A DNA stretch of 64,000 nucleotides from Galeruca laticollis (GCA_963921935.1 OY998177.1:9203754-9267753); one strand, 5' to 3'. Counted from the first letter of the stretch, positions 35,826 through 46,988 are shown. Notes: generated by a model from the sequence alone, not told the origin. Made by a program: numbers and translations.

Positions 35826-37424
35826 TTACAAATGTTTCCGTTCTTTGTATATAAACAATCGATTCTTATGAACAATTTGTTGTTTTTTGTCTGGAGATGT
35901 AATCTCGCAATTCACCCCCTTAATTCCCGTTATTTTAAACGGACCTAGATAATGTGGATCAAATTTATTTCTCCCTTCATTTTTTAAAATAACTAATTCC
36001 CCTATTTTGAAATTTACAGGTGAAGAATCATTTTCGCTATTATTAACTCTACTTAATTTATAATTTATTAAAAACTGTCTGGCCCTTTCGTTAGCGTATT
36101 GTAATTTGTACTTTAATTCTTTATCATATCTTCCAAAATTGTAACACGGTTCAATTTTTACGTCTAAAAATTCTGGCAAATTGGGTTTTCTCCCGTATAA
36201 TAACTCAAAAGGAGTGTATCCGTGATACGTACTTGGTGTTGTATTATAGCAATATGCGAACATTCTTACAAACTCACACCAGTTATCCCTAGAATCTTCC
36301 ATAAAGTTTCTTATATATTCGTTAAATGTAATCTTTCACAACTGCCTATTGCTTCGTGATGGTACGCTGTTGAAAAATTATGTTTTATATGCAATAGTTC
36401 CGCTAGATTCTTCATTATTTCGTTCTTATATTCCGTCTCTTGATCTGTTCTTATCTCCTCCATCAATCCGTAATTCGGTATAAAGTTGTCGAAAATTGCT
36501 TTTGCCATTGTGTGTGCTTCTTTATTCTGAACCGGTATCATTACTGCGTATTTAGTTAATTCGCATAATATTGTAATGCAATAACGATTCCCGTTGTTAC
36601 TCTCTACAAACGGACCTATTGTGTCTATGTAAATAGTATCAAACGGTTTTATAGATGTATCTGTGATAACAAATTTTTCTTTGTGACTGGGCTTTGTCTT
36701 ATTCACTTGACATTTATGACAATTTTTTTACGTATTTCCTTACGTCTTTCTCCATGTTTTTCCACTTGAAATTTGCTCTTAGTTTCTTTAATAACCTATT
36801 ATTTCCTACATGTCCTTCAAACATTGGATCATTGTGGTATCTTTCTAATATCTTTTGGATCTCTTGTTTTTGCTGTACCGTTTTTGGTACTTCGCATATA
36901 CATACTTGAATACTTTTTAACCTTTGATTTCCTACTTCTATAAATTCTTCTACTGTGCACTTTTTGAATATATCATCATTTGTATATATTTTCATTATTT
37001 TTACTTCATTTCTTACCGCAAGCTCTTCAAGCTTTTCCAACGTTCGTCCTAAGTCGAAGGTGTGTAATCCGGTATTTAAGGCTTCACTAAATTTCAATTT
37101 ATTTTTGATCCGGATGCTCATCCTAAGTGAGATACGGTTATTTTCAAAGTGTAAAATTGGTAATTTATGTGCCTCAAGGTTATTTAAAACTTTTATTACT
37201 GCAGGTTTTTGTATTCTTACTTCCTTTGTTACTACTTTATTCCTTTGATTCTTTTCTGTTTGTACTTTTTCTTTTTGCGTTTGGGCTCTTGTGATTCTTT
37301 ATGTATAAATCCTTAAGTTCTTCTATGGATATTCTCGATATGCTGTCCGCGTAGTTCGCTATACCTTTAACATACTGTATTTCAAAATCATATTCTTCCA
37401 AATCGATCAAATTTCATATTTTTC
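35826..37424 (-). pseudogene. RNase H end and integrase of element H
   Basis: Begins (high coordinates) with the end of RNase H, EEYDFEIQYVKGIANYAD, and SRISIEEL. The zinc-binding region follows at 36714-37121 (HNDPMFEGHVGNNRLLKKL). The catalytic core (36311-36706) has IDTIGPF, IRTDQETEY and AIGSCERLH, so all three DDE residues are visible. The C-terminal part (35826-36302) has GYTPFELLYGRKP and a KIGELVILKNEG...YLGPFKITGI segment. Frame breaks lie near 37122, 36708 and 36305. This is the 412/mdg1 style of integrase. Confidence 0.85.
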
Positions 37425-38126
37425 CTAGACAATTTGTTTACCTCTTAGTTGATTAAAACTTTTATCGCTGAAAATTTTATCCAAAATTTTCGGATTAGTT
37501 TCGTTATTTTCCTTATATGTTGATTTGTTCCATCCTGTATGTATTTCAAACTGATTCTTCCTTTGTTCTAATTCTTTTAAACTATATACGTTGTCATTAA
37601 TCATTAATGTATTATCAATTATCTTAGCTTTAGCTCCACTTTCTTTCGCCTGTTTCATGTATCTAATTAGTTGTTTTCTCTGTTCCAATATATCTTTTGG
37701 ATAATCTTCATCAATGTATATCTTCGTTCCTTTTAATTTATTCGTTCCGTTCAAAGTCTCTACTTTCTTATTCACATCTTTCATCATTATTGATACTGGT
37801 CTATTTTTGTTACTGGTTTTGTTTCCTAATCTATTACATTTCAAAATATCTGTTTTAACATCTACTGTGTTATTCACCTTGTTCATTACATCTTCTAATT
37901 TGTTTTCTAGTTGTTCCTCATCCTCTTCGTTGTCTTCTTCTATACCATGTATTACCAAATTCTTCTCTCTAAAATTTTTCTGTGTCTGTGTCATGTTTCC
38001 TTCCACAAATTCTGTTTTTTCTTTTAGTTCCTTATTTTCCATCCTCAAATCGTAGTTTTCCTTCTTTAGCTGTGCTATTTGTCTACTCATTTCCTCAATT
38101 TTATCTTCTATCTTGCATATTCTCAC
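37425..38126 (-). CDS. LINE ORF1-like coiled-coil and RRM-like segment inside H
   Basis: 233-residue open frame. It opens with a Leu/Glu/Lys coiled coil (EEMSRQIAQLKKENYDLRM), then an RRM-like core (FREKNLVIHGIEED, NKNRPVSIMMKD, KLKGTKIYIDEDYPKDI), then the C-terminal domain pattern AKIIDNTLMINDNVYSLKEL. This three-part layout is that of nucleic-acid-chaperone ORF1 proteins of CR1/RTE-type insect LINEs (Transposase_22-like), not of Gypsy proteins. Upstream, the same frame stays open through an RG/Asn-rich stretch that looks like the end of Gag, so the two may be fused in frame. The first in-frame codon of the separate frame is GTG, overlapping the gag stop. Confidence 0.7.
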   Translation of the reverse strand: MRICKIEDKIEEMSRQIAQLKKENYDLRMENKELKEKTEFVEGNMTQTQKNFREKNLVIHGIEEDNEEDEEQLENKLEDVMNKVNNTVDVKTDILKCNRLGNKTSNKNRPVSIMMKDVNKKVETLNGTNKLKGTKIYIDEDYPKDILEQRKQLIRYMKQAKESGAKAKIIDNTLMINDNVYSLKELEQRKNQFEIHTGWNKSTYKENNETNPKILDKIFSDKSFNQLRGKQIV

Positions 38127-39248
38127 GTTATTGTTGACTCGATTATTGTAATTTCCATTATTATTGTATTTCCTATCTTTATTAAAATTTTCGTATCTGC
38201 CGTAGTTGTTTCCTTGATTATACTGTCGAAATGTTCCTCTTGAATGATTACCGTTATAAAATCCTCTGTTGTTTCCTCTCCGGTGTTTATTCCTAAAGCA
38301 AAGTTTGACTTCCTGAAGAAATTCCTGTTATCTTTCATATGTAAGACTTGTTGTTGTCCTACTATACCTTCTACTAAAACCAATTTTGATAGTACCTCTT
38401 GTGTAGTTTCAAAACTTCCCGCTGCAATTATTGTTTTGCTTGCATCCGTTGCGGCATTCATAGTTACTGCCTTAATCGTTGCTTCCTTAGTATATTTTTC
38501 GGCTAGCCATTCAGGCATCCCTTCCGATATGTATGCTGCCTGTAATCTTTCCGCTAGTTTCTCTATTTCTGTTGCATACTGTGTCACATCCTTTCCATTT
38601 TGTCTTATTTTACCAAGCTTCGCTAAGAGAAGGCTTGGATTGTCTCCTCTTATCCCTGTTTTGAGTTTATTCTTGATGTCTGCAATGGAGTTTTCCGTCG
38701 TGATTAAGCTTCTAGCTTTACCTGTTAGTCTAGTTTTTATTAGTAAAATAGCATTTTCCTTATTACCAGTCGCGTTTATTTGTAGTAAATCTAATGAGTC
38801 TAAGAATGACTGTAATTTGCTTGCTTCGCCGTTAAACTCGTTCGGTAAAACTTTACTCGCAAAATTAAGAAAATCTTTCATACTTGTCGCCATTTTTAAC
38901 TGTTTGATTATTGCTTGTAATACAACAGTGTCAATTTCCTCAAATGTCGATAATACAAGGTAGGTATGTCGATAATACAATTCAACGATTGAAATGCCCT
39001 ATCAGCTTTATCCCTAATCCTACTTGAATAATTTTTACAAGTCTCCTGTTGTACTGAACATAAATTTTTCCAATTTTTGGCTATTAATTTAGCAAAATTA
39101 TTATAAAGACCTACTACGCTATTAATTACTTCTATATGTATACCAGGATTTTCAGGAGTTTCTTTCTTCAAAACCCTTTTCCCTGTTTATTAACTTCTTC
39201 CACAATTAATCGTAACTTATCTTCAAAATCTTGCCACGTTATTGACAT
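38123..39248 (-). pseudogene. Gag of element H
   Basis: The likely start is the ATG at 39248 (MSITWQDFEDKLRL by eye). A frame change near 39170 and another near 38990 break the N-terminus. The capsid region is continuous at 38123-38980 (VLPNEFNGEASKLQSFLDSL, LTGKARSLI, QNGKDVTQYATEIEKLAERL), matching the mdg1/412 type of Gag. After FFRKSNFALG the annotated frame reads on as low-quality sequence, while the neighbouring frame becomes RG/Asn-rich (GNNRGFYNGNHSRGTF). That implies a frameshift around 38290-38345. No CCHC knuckle is seen. Confidence 0.75.
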
Positions 39249-39589
39249 TTAAAAAAAAATTCGTTCATAAGAATAGAATGCATATGTACTTACAATTATT
39301 TTTACACGGTGAGAGTTCCTGTTTCCTACTTTACTGCATTGCTTCGGTTGATATCCCTTTTCAACGCTCTTCGGTGCGTTTTCCATATTGACCAAACACA
39401 TTTTAAGATGAAAGCTATAGTTATAATATATAATAATACCATTATGTGCATCGCAACATTGTCTTGCTGTACCATGAAAGTGTTGTTGACAATTCCTGTT
39501 TCTTTTGCCTCTTGTTTGGTTGATGAACCTCCCATTGTTTCTTTTCTCCAAGGTCCCAAATTTAAATAGAAAACCATATAGTTCTACTC

Positions 39590-39918
39590 TTATAACATCA
39601 ATTGTACCATAATTTTTCGTTTGCAGAATGAAATTTCACCATTTACTTACAGGATAATTTACCATAACCATTTGTTACCATTATACCATTAATTTTTACA
39701 TTACCATTTCCATTTTACCATTTAATTTACCATAACCATTTTGTTCGCTGTATCGCCATGTAGTGGCGATTACTATTATACTATTAATTTTACCATAACC
39801 ATTTTACAATAACCATTAAATTTGCAGGATCGCCATGTAGTGGCGATTACCATTTTACTATCAATTTTACCATTTCCAATATACAATTACCATTTCCATT
39901 TAGTTTGCAGGATCGACA
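39590..39918 (-). repeat. Leader of H: TACCAT-rich repeats and three primer-site modules
   Basis: Low-complexity leader of imperfect TTACCAT/TAACCATT units. It contains three copies, about 82 bp apart, of a module reading CACTACATGGCGATCCTGCAAA on the minus strand, trimmed here to its core TGGCGATCCTGCA: near 39741-39770 and 39821-39850, and a diverged copy at 39903-39926. The last is the one adjoining the LTR and is the expected primer site (TGTCGATCCTGCAAAC). Each module carries both the LTR-end sequence CACTACA and the primer site. Confidence 0.7.
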
Positions 39919-40376
39919 TATAGTGGTTACTTAGTAAGTGTCCCTTGTATACTTGACGTTTACCATAAAGGCATATTATCATTGAGGAAATCACTTACCT
40001 AGCAACATGTATTCGGGAATAGAATAAACAACATCACATTTATAAAAATCACTGGGTTGAAGTTTTAATACGTTAAAATACACAATTATAAATATATCGA
40101 TCGACTTAGTCAAAGTATAAATAACAATCATTCCATCCTGGTTCGTTCACTCTTATTTTATATGAAACGTAGTTATGTTCAACTACATGTCTGACCTCTG
40201 TCTATAAGTTGTACATGTTTGTTTATACATTAACAGAAACGTGCCTCCATTGATAATTGACATTGACCGTTTCAGAGCAATGGTCGCTAAATACTATAAT
40301 TAATATTAACCTAAATTTAAATCTTGTTTTTAAGCTAATGTCCTTTTTCCATTACTGTATTTTAAGGATCACTACA
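39919..40376 (-). repeat. 5' LTR of element H
   Basis: 458-bp partner of 35227-35684, followed by the ATGG duplication. The inner end reads TATAGTGG instead of TGTAGTGG. Confidence 0.92.
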
Positions 40377-40380
40377 ATGG

Positions 40381-40632
40381 TCCCGTAACACGTATTCTGA
40401 AACACAAATATATTTTATGTTATTTCTTATGATTACACAGGCACGCGGAGATACTTGCCTTTGATCATAAATCAATTTAGAATCCTTACATGCCAAACCT
40501 TTGATTTGGCCTTCTTTGTTGATCCATGGTTCTTGGATCAGTACAATATCCAGTTGTAGTCTAGCGAACAACCTTGCAATCCCGGCTGAAGCTCCCTTCG
40601 CGTGATGCAGGTTAATCTGAGCTACATTCGTG
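40381..40632 (-). pseudogene. Endonuclease N-terminus of element I ORF2
   Basis: Reads (minus) AQINLHHAKGASAGIARL, then LDIVLIQEPWINKEGQIKGL with the catalytic Glu of the endonuclease family, then PRACVIIRNNIKYICVSEY and RDHC. Element H interrupts it here; the protein continues at 35213 with MVYLNIGG. A stop precedes the AQINL stretch, so the true initiation codon was not identified. Confidence 0.8.
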
Positions 40633-40681
40633 AACGTGAAAGTGAATTATTATGGATGAGAGAGGCCGAGTTACTCAGCCT

Positions 40682-42002
40682 CTATTCATCTGCCTCCTTT
40701 CTCTCTCCCTGACCCTCCTCGACCACCATGGCAGTATCTCCCTCGGTAATCGAGCAGGTTTCTTGATCTCGAGTCAGACTTTCGACCCCCAGGCTGCTCT
40801 GCCCAGCTTCCCGGGATGCAGAGGCAGTCTCCGCATTCCCAGTCATCCCAGCAGAGCCGGAGAAGATCTCGAGCTGACCCAAGGTCAAGCTTTCGCCTTT
40901 TTTCCCATTTCCAGAGGTTCCGGATGTCGAGGGTACCTCCATGTCATTTGGATTCTCCGCGGGATTCTTCTTTTTTCCCAGCCCCGAGACAGGGGTACGC
41001 CCAAAACGGAAGTTTAGTGCGTAACCTCCCGCCTTCAGAGCCTCCCCAGATTGGTGATCGATCCCAATCGTGAGAATAGTTCCCTGTCCTTCTTTTTTAG
41101 AGTTTAGGATCACCCAAGCCGCAGTACTGAGGCTGGAGTTCTGAACCTCGACAAGTTGGAGGATCTTCTCCAGTTTCAGGTCTTGGCTTCTTGGGAAGAA
41201 CACCGTTATGGTGACCGGCTTTGGAATGTCGTCTCCACTTCGAGCCACTTATTCGGGTCCTTTCCAAGAGTTTAATTTCGGCGCTGACCTCATGAGCCAG
41301 TCTGCCGATTCTTGTGACCCACAGTCCACCAGTATCATTCCACAACGGAAATGGATACCTGAGAAGTGGATTCCCTTCTATTTGCTGTGGCACAGCTCTT
41401 CCACCAGAGTGTCTTCCAGTGTGGAGAGCTGCTTTGCTTTCAGGATGACCCCAGGATAATCCATGGGCATTATTCCCACACTAAAAGCCTGTTTTGACAG
41501 CTGCTGCGTAACCAGTGGCTTGCCCGGTTACCGTTGCAGCTGTTTTTGGTGTCTTGCTTAGATGCCGCAGCGGAGGAGTAATATGCTTCGGTCCTGTTTT
41601 AAGCTTTGTCTTCCCCGTTGGTGGCTCCTTCGGGGGGGTTGGACGCTGAATTACCTGCTTCTTGGCCTCTTCAGGGGATATTCTCCGATTGAGTAGTCGC
41701 AGGTATTTCCGCACCTCTGCTCCACTGAGGCCTTTTCTTAGTGGGTCGTCTATGGCGCCCGGTTCTCCTGGTTTTGGGAGGTCGAACAGCATACGACTTT
41801 GTGCCGTTTGGCCTTTTTTTCCTCTGTGAGGTGCCCGGATGAAGAGGTGGAGGTATTCTTCACTACTTTTCCGGTGAAAGTCTTGCTTTTTCTTTCCATG
41901 AGTGGTCCCACGAGAAGCTAGGGTCATTACGGTCCACCGCTGCAAAGCCCCGCATGCAGTGGTAAGGGGTTCAATACAATGGAGTTCCCTCCGGTGCTCC
42001 AA
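40682..42002 (-). pseudogene. ORF1 of element I with DUF4780-like region
   Basis: Read in three frames. The N-part (41481-42002) is basic and Pro-rich, with GLSGAEVRKYLRLLNR and TPPKEPPTGKTK. The middle (41097-41393) includes GGLWVTRIGRLAHEV. The C-part (40682-41248) includes PVTITVFFPRSQDLKLEKIL, WVILNSKKEGQGTILTIGID and GGYALNFRFGRTPVSG, then an acidic Gln/Ser-rich tail. The middle pattern matches the DUF4780-like domain of LOA-type ORF1 proteins. No CCHC knuckle is visible. Two frame changes make it a pseudogene. Confidence 0.7.
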
Positions 42003-42504
42003 GGTCGAAACCAGTAAGGACTATTGTTCTATATAGCCACGCATTTTATGGCTTGGTTTCCCACCTTGACTTTAGGTTTCAAATGAGGTTGTCTCCTCTT
42101 GGTCCGGGCAGTAAAACCAAGACACCTACCCCTCCCCCATCCCACTGGCCCGGGAGACTTGACCACAGACAGCCAGGAGACATTTGTATAACAGTTGATT
42201 TCGAGGTAAGCTCGAAATTTCACCCGGCATCGTAGCCCTGTGTGCAATCTCTTAACCACGATACTACAGCTGGGACAGGTAAAGTTGGTTCGCGGCAGGG
42301 TATTCGAGGGCTGCCAGTTGAGTTTTTAGACACAACGAGCCCCAGGTATTTCCCCGCAGACCTCCTCCTCATATAAAATTATCTCAGAGGCCCTTCTCCT
42401 ATCCGCTACCTGGAGACGCGCCGGGTTGGTACTTCAACCCTTCCACATCAATAAATACCCCGACGAACAGCGACGAACTACGTACATATCTACTGATAAG
42501 GACC
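42003..42504 (-). other. 5' UTR of element I
   Basis: About 500 bp, clearly richer in GC than the flanks, with no strong frame. It ends exactly at the second copy of the 14-bp target duplication. Confidence 0.7.
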
Positions 42505-44976
42505 CGAATGACAGATACATATTGGATTGATAAATTTTACAATAGGATGTGACGTAAATAATGGAATTTATTGCCAACATAAAATTCATGGTAACTAAAA
42601 ACCATGAAAATGTAAAAACTAAATATTTAAAACAATTAGGGGTGTATTAATAATAAGTAAATGATGAGATATAGAATTTATGTAAATCAAGATTATAATA
42701 ACACTTCTAAACAGGTTGAAATTAAGAAAAAAAGGGTATTATCGCATAATAAAAGGACGAATTATGAGAATTTGTTATAAAAATGAACTAAGTGCAGTGT
42801 GAAAAGTAGCCTCCAAGACATCATTAAGAACTATATGCTAATTTAGAACAATTTATATAGAGACAGTATATTATTGTAAAAAAATTATAAGCAAGTGGGC
42901 TATGAACTTCCTGTTGAAAAAAAGTTTGTCATTTGGAAACAGAAGGGAATCGGGCGTTCGTTTTTCAATGGAGAACAGCTTGTTGCTGGGTGCTGTTAAA
43001 AATTTTACTAAAATATAGTAAAAGTTATAATTTTAGTAAAATCTATTAAATAGATAGATAAAGGCAAGCGTTGGGTTAAGTGAGAACGAGTTTCCACGCC
43101 AGAAAAGGAATATTTTTGGTTAAAAAAATTAAAATGGAAATTTAAAGCAGTGCGAAAGGAGAAGCGTCAGTGCGGATATCTTGCAATTAGGACATAAAAA
43201 GTCAGTGATTTCATTTCTTTGGGTCCTAAAGCAAAACTTTCTACGCAAAATGATTATTTTCAATTAATTAATAAAAACTGTTTAAAGGCCTATTAAAATT
43301 TGAAAGATTTTTTTAACGGTGAATAAACATTCATAATAATCAGATTTATAATAAATGGACTTGTACTTACTTGTGAAATTATCATCTTGTTTCATTATTA
43401 TATTAGTAGATAAGTATATCCCTCGTTCATAACATGTACAAATCCATATATGTGTTTGTAATATTATCCAATCTCATCATAATCCTTTGAATTTTTCGTT
43501 AACACAATAATATATCTAACGCAACGCCGTGGAACAGCTGAGTTGTGTATCGCGCTTATTACCATTTGCGCAGACGCTGGTGATTTACGGTTTTATAGGT
43601 ATCTAGGGCGCATGACTTTCGCGCCAGAGGCATAACAGAATTTAAATTCATTTTTATATTAAACACATGATACTATTATTTCGTATTTTATTTACCATCA
43701 ACAAAACAATCAATTAAAAGAATGAATAATAGCTAATTTCATAGATTCACAATAAAGTATATTTATATAAAAAATTTTTCAATTACTATTGAATTGATTA
43801 ATTGGCGGCCAGAACCAAAAGAGAGAGGAGTCTTCATGTCCCGGCATTTTGTTGGTATTGAGCAACCGAAGGTAATTCTTTAATATAAAATAAATATAAA
43901 AATTGAACTATAAAATTGAATTATTGAAGTTTCGTCCCAACGAAGAGTGATAAAAAATAGTATAATATATACACTTAAATACGACAACAAATTATAACAG
44001 CGTAAATCAATCTTACAAACATGGGTAAAGTAGAAACAACGAGTTGATATTTAATTAATTAATTATAGTTATTCACAGTTTTCTAAATGCTCGAAAAATA
44101 AATGTATAAATCTCCGATTATTATTGACAGAAGCACTTTGTTTAGCAATTTTATTTCGCGTGGTAACACGATGTGCTTAAGTGGAAATCGTAATTTTCCC
44201 GGTTTAGTATTAAGTTGAAACTAAGCTTAAAATGATTGAATTAAAATTTATTTGTTCTGTTCGAACGCGGTTTGGTAACTATGCGAAAAAGGTTGAAGGC
44301 GGCCCTTCGAAGATCTTTTGATGACTCTCTTGAGCCAAGTGTGTTTTCTGTTTTATATTGTTTAGTCGATCATTGTGAATTGCCAGGTCAGTAATAATCC
44401 ACGTGTTTATATTCATATGTAAGAAATATCGTATGTATACCTTCAGATTTCGAAAGACTTTTTTTGATAGATACTTTCTTATATTGTACAGAGATATTCA
44501 TGTGTAAGAAATATCGTATTTATACCTTTAGATTTCGAAAGACTTTTTTTGATAGTTACTTTCTTATATTATACAGGGATATTCATATCTAAGAAATATC
44601 GTATTTATACCTTCAGATTTCGAAAGACTTTTTGCACTAGTCCTGATAGTTATTTTCTCATATCATACAAGGATATTCATAGGCCAGATATCTTTCATTT
44701 ATGTCATAATCAGAAAAGACTACTTTCAGATTATGGAAGACGTTTTGCCCGAGCCATATTAGGTTTTTTTTCTCATTCCTTATACAGGGATAGTCATATG
44801 CAAGACATCTTTTACTTTTGTCATAATAATGAGAAACTACTTCCAGATTATGAAAGACGTTTTTCCCTAATTAATTTCTAGTTTATCGTACCGGGACATT
44901 CTACCCCGATTAACTTTTATTTCGTCCCAACCAGGGCTGAATTACTGTACTTAATTATTTTGTGTTTGTAATATAT
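42505..44976. other. Unassigned region with LTR/leader-like features
   Basis: Begins with the second copy of CGAATGACAGATAC and continues the sequence cut at 31877. No protein gene. Primer-site-like motifs occur at 43803 (TTGGCGGCCAGAACC), 43927 (TTCGTCCCAACGAAGAG) and 44922 (TTCGTCCCAACCAGGGC). With 31620-31877 this may be an LTR and leader of another Gypsy element that ends at the short TA stretch before element B; no second copy proves it. A tandem repeat at 44409-44880 lies inside. Confidence 0.4.
44409..44880 (+). repeat. Tandem repeat, five units of 85-117 bp
   Basis: Units start at about 44409, 44494, 44579, 44673 and 44790 with ATATTCAT. Each carries (A)AGAAATATCGTATxTATACC-like sequence, then CAGATTxxGxAAGAC and a T-rich end. 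Units 1-3 are close copies; units 4 and 5 are longer and diverged. A 110-codon frame at 44549-44881 reads through several units (DIFHLCHNQKRLLSDYGRRF and DIFYFCHNNEKLLPDYERRF), but a coding role is unproven. Confidence 0.75.
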
Positions 44977-44980
44977 ATAT

Positions 44981-46966
44981 TGAACCAGATATCATAGATA
45001 TTAGGAGAATTAGTTCTATAGGAATATGTTGCTAATATGAAAACATATGAAAATAATATAATTTAAGAAAACACAATTAAAAAGAAAACACTTTTCTTAA
45101 TTAAAAGCATATCAAGTAAATATATATTAGATAATTAGTCTATAACAATTTAATAAATAAAGAAATTACCTCGATAATAGTACAAAATTTAGAAATTGCC
45201 TAACAAATGTAATGGAGCAAATAAAGTTACCTAAGACGATGAATATCTTCCATAATGTAATCAGCTGTTCATCTGAAATAAAACAATTATTAGAATAGTC
45301 AAGTCACGATAATTATAAATATAAGTAGTTAAATTATAAAACAAATACAAATATTTAGTAGAATAGGGAGTATAGATTTTCATAGATAAACTATTAATAA
45401 CATAAGGAGAAATGATATATTGTCAGTAAAATGAACATAGAATCAATAAATAATAATTTGTTAAAGGAGTTAGTATAAATAATTTAATACAAAGATTAGA
45501 TAGAGGTTACATAAAAGGATTTATGTTCTAAGTAATATGATTGTAACAGTAATAGACTGTTAATAACAATATTAGATATTGAACTATTTAAAATGTATCT
45601 ATGTATATAACCAATTTTTAATTTATTTGTATCACAAAAACTCAAAAGACTCTCTACAAGTGAATTAATAATGTGAAATAGTATATGTATGAACTTTTCT
45701 ACTAAATAAACTATATTAAATAATTCGATTGCATAGGACAATATTTGATTGGTTATAAACAAAGTGACAGATCAAATTTTCAATCAACAAGTAAAGAAAC
45801 AAACTTTTGGGAAATAGTGACCTGGAAAAAAACAAAATACCTGTTTATTGAAAAAAGTGGAGAATCGAGAGGAAGCGTTAGGAGGTTGGAAGCTGGCGTC
45901 GATATACGTGGAGCTTGTGTTGCAGTGTTCCCGAAAATTCATGAAATTCCCAAAATAACTTGACAAAACTTATCAATTACTACTATAAACAATTCTGATA
46001 GTACTCACAGATAATCACATCCAGTTTTACAGCGAAAATCAGCAAAATTTCTCCAAAATTGGTATTGGAACTCCAGAGGAGTATTCCTGGGTCCAGAAGC
46101 ATTATCCCAATTCCAGAGCAACAGGTCAGTGTTCATTTAAAATATTATTGGCCAATAATAAGAGAAAAAACTCAAATAAGTGCATAATTTCGTAAAATTG
46201 ATAAACATTCACGGCAATGATCGATCTAGAATAGAAAGAAAACGGACTTCATTTAGTTAGTTAATAGAATAAATCTTTAACATTAACAAAAAGGCCTAAT
46301 TCAAATAAATAAAAATAAGTAATTACGCCATTTTATGATCATAAGAATGATGCTTAAATTTATATTCATGTAATAGGTCCATCTGTATAATAATCTTATA
46401 ATATTTCCATGTATATATAAATCTTCTAATTCTATTTCTTCCACAGCATATTTGTAATATTTCTATGTATATTCTCCACATAAATTCTTCTATGTGTTAA
46501 ACCATTCAAGTATTTATCTTTTAACAATATTATGTGTATCTAATGATCACAGATGCTCCATCTCGTATTGTTGTAAAAACTATGTTCATTTCACGCTTTA
46601 AGTCCGCATGACTGGATTTTAAGCATGCGCACAGGAGAGAATATAAAAATTGATAATTTCGTTTGAGATAACCATAGGCGTCGCAACTTATAATTATTAC
46701 ATTAAAAATTTTTATTTTAAAATTAAATGCGTTTAAAAAGTAAGGTGTTTCTTTTTATTTAAATAAAGGTAATATATCTTTAAATGCCAGGACTCAAAGA
46801 GTAGACAGAGTTTCATGCTCCCGAATAAAATAATAATACATTACAAAACATATAAAATTATCAATACTGAGCTAGCCACATCAAAACAAAATTTCAACAT
46901 ATAAAATTATAATTATCGAAACTTCATAAAAATAAATATAAATTAGTTCAATTAAAAATTAGTTTA
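44981..46966 (+). repeat. 5' LTR of element B
   Basis: Starts TGAACCAGATATC and ends TTAGTTTA. A primer-site-like AGGCGTCGCAAC lies at about 46677, where the related LTR F has TTGGCGTCGCA on the minus strand (11222). A 72-codon frame around 45745-45963 and its partner in the 3' LTR are not conserved as protein and are not called. Confidence 0.9.
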
Positions 46967-46968
46967 AT

Positions 46969-46988
46969 TGTCACCCAAAACGTGGGGC
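46969..46988 (+). promoter_or_regulatory. Primer-binding site of element B
   Basis: TGTCACCCAAAACGTGGGGC two bases after the LTR, like the element G site. It fits a diverged tRNA-Lys(CTT) complement. Confidence 0.65.

Larger units (their letters stand above)
35227..40376 (-). mobile_element. mdg1/412-like Gypsy element H, chimeric
   Basis: Minus-strand LTR element inserted in the endonuclease of element I, with ATGG on both sides (35223-35226 and 40377-40380). The LTRs are 458 bp, start TGTAGTGATCC, and differ at about a dozen positions. Order in element direction: 5' LTR, repeated primer-site leader, gag, a LINE ORF1-like coiled-coil/RRM-like segment, the last part of RNase H, integrase, purine tract (AAGAGGGGATGA), 3' LTR. 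Protease, RT and most of RNase H are absent. A different Gypsy lineage from B, C, D and G. Confidence 0.87.
31878..42504 (-). mobile_element. LOA-like non-LTR retrotransposon I
   Basis: Full-length minus-strand LINE bounded by a 14-bp direct repeat (CGAATGACAGATAC at 31864 and 42505). Without the nested element H it is about 5.47 kb. It has an ORF1 with a DUF4780-like region, an ORF2 with endonuclease, RT, RNase H and a terminal CCHC, and a 3' tail of repeated ATCTA units (AGATTAGATTAGATT on the plus strand at 31880). Endonuclease plus RNase H with this ORF1 type points to the LOA or a neighbouring I-group clade. It is noticeably richer in GC than its surroundings. Several stops and frameshifts show it is inactive. 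Confidence 0.85.

Noticed and set aside
40652..41459. Plus-strand frames with apparently normal composition
   Set aside because: Shadows of the GC-richer ORF1 of element I, whose minus-strand protein matches a known ORF1 type.
44409..44880. Possible CRISPR-like array
   Set aside because: The repeats are contiguous with no unique spacers, unit length varies, and the genome is eukaryotic.
45745..45963. Frame repeated at 53695-53901 in the element B LTRs
   Set aside because: The two copies differ by frame-changing deletions, so it is not conserved as protein.
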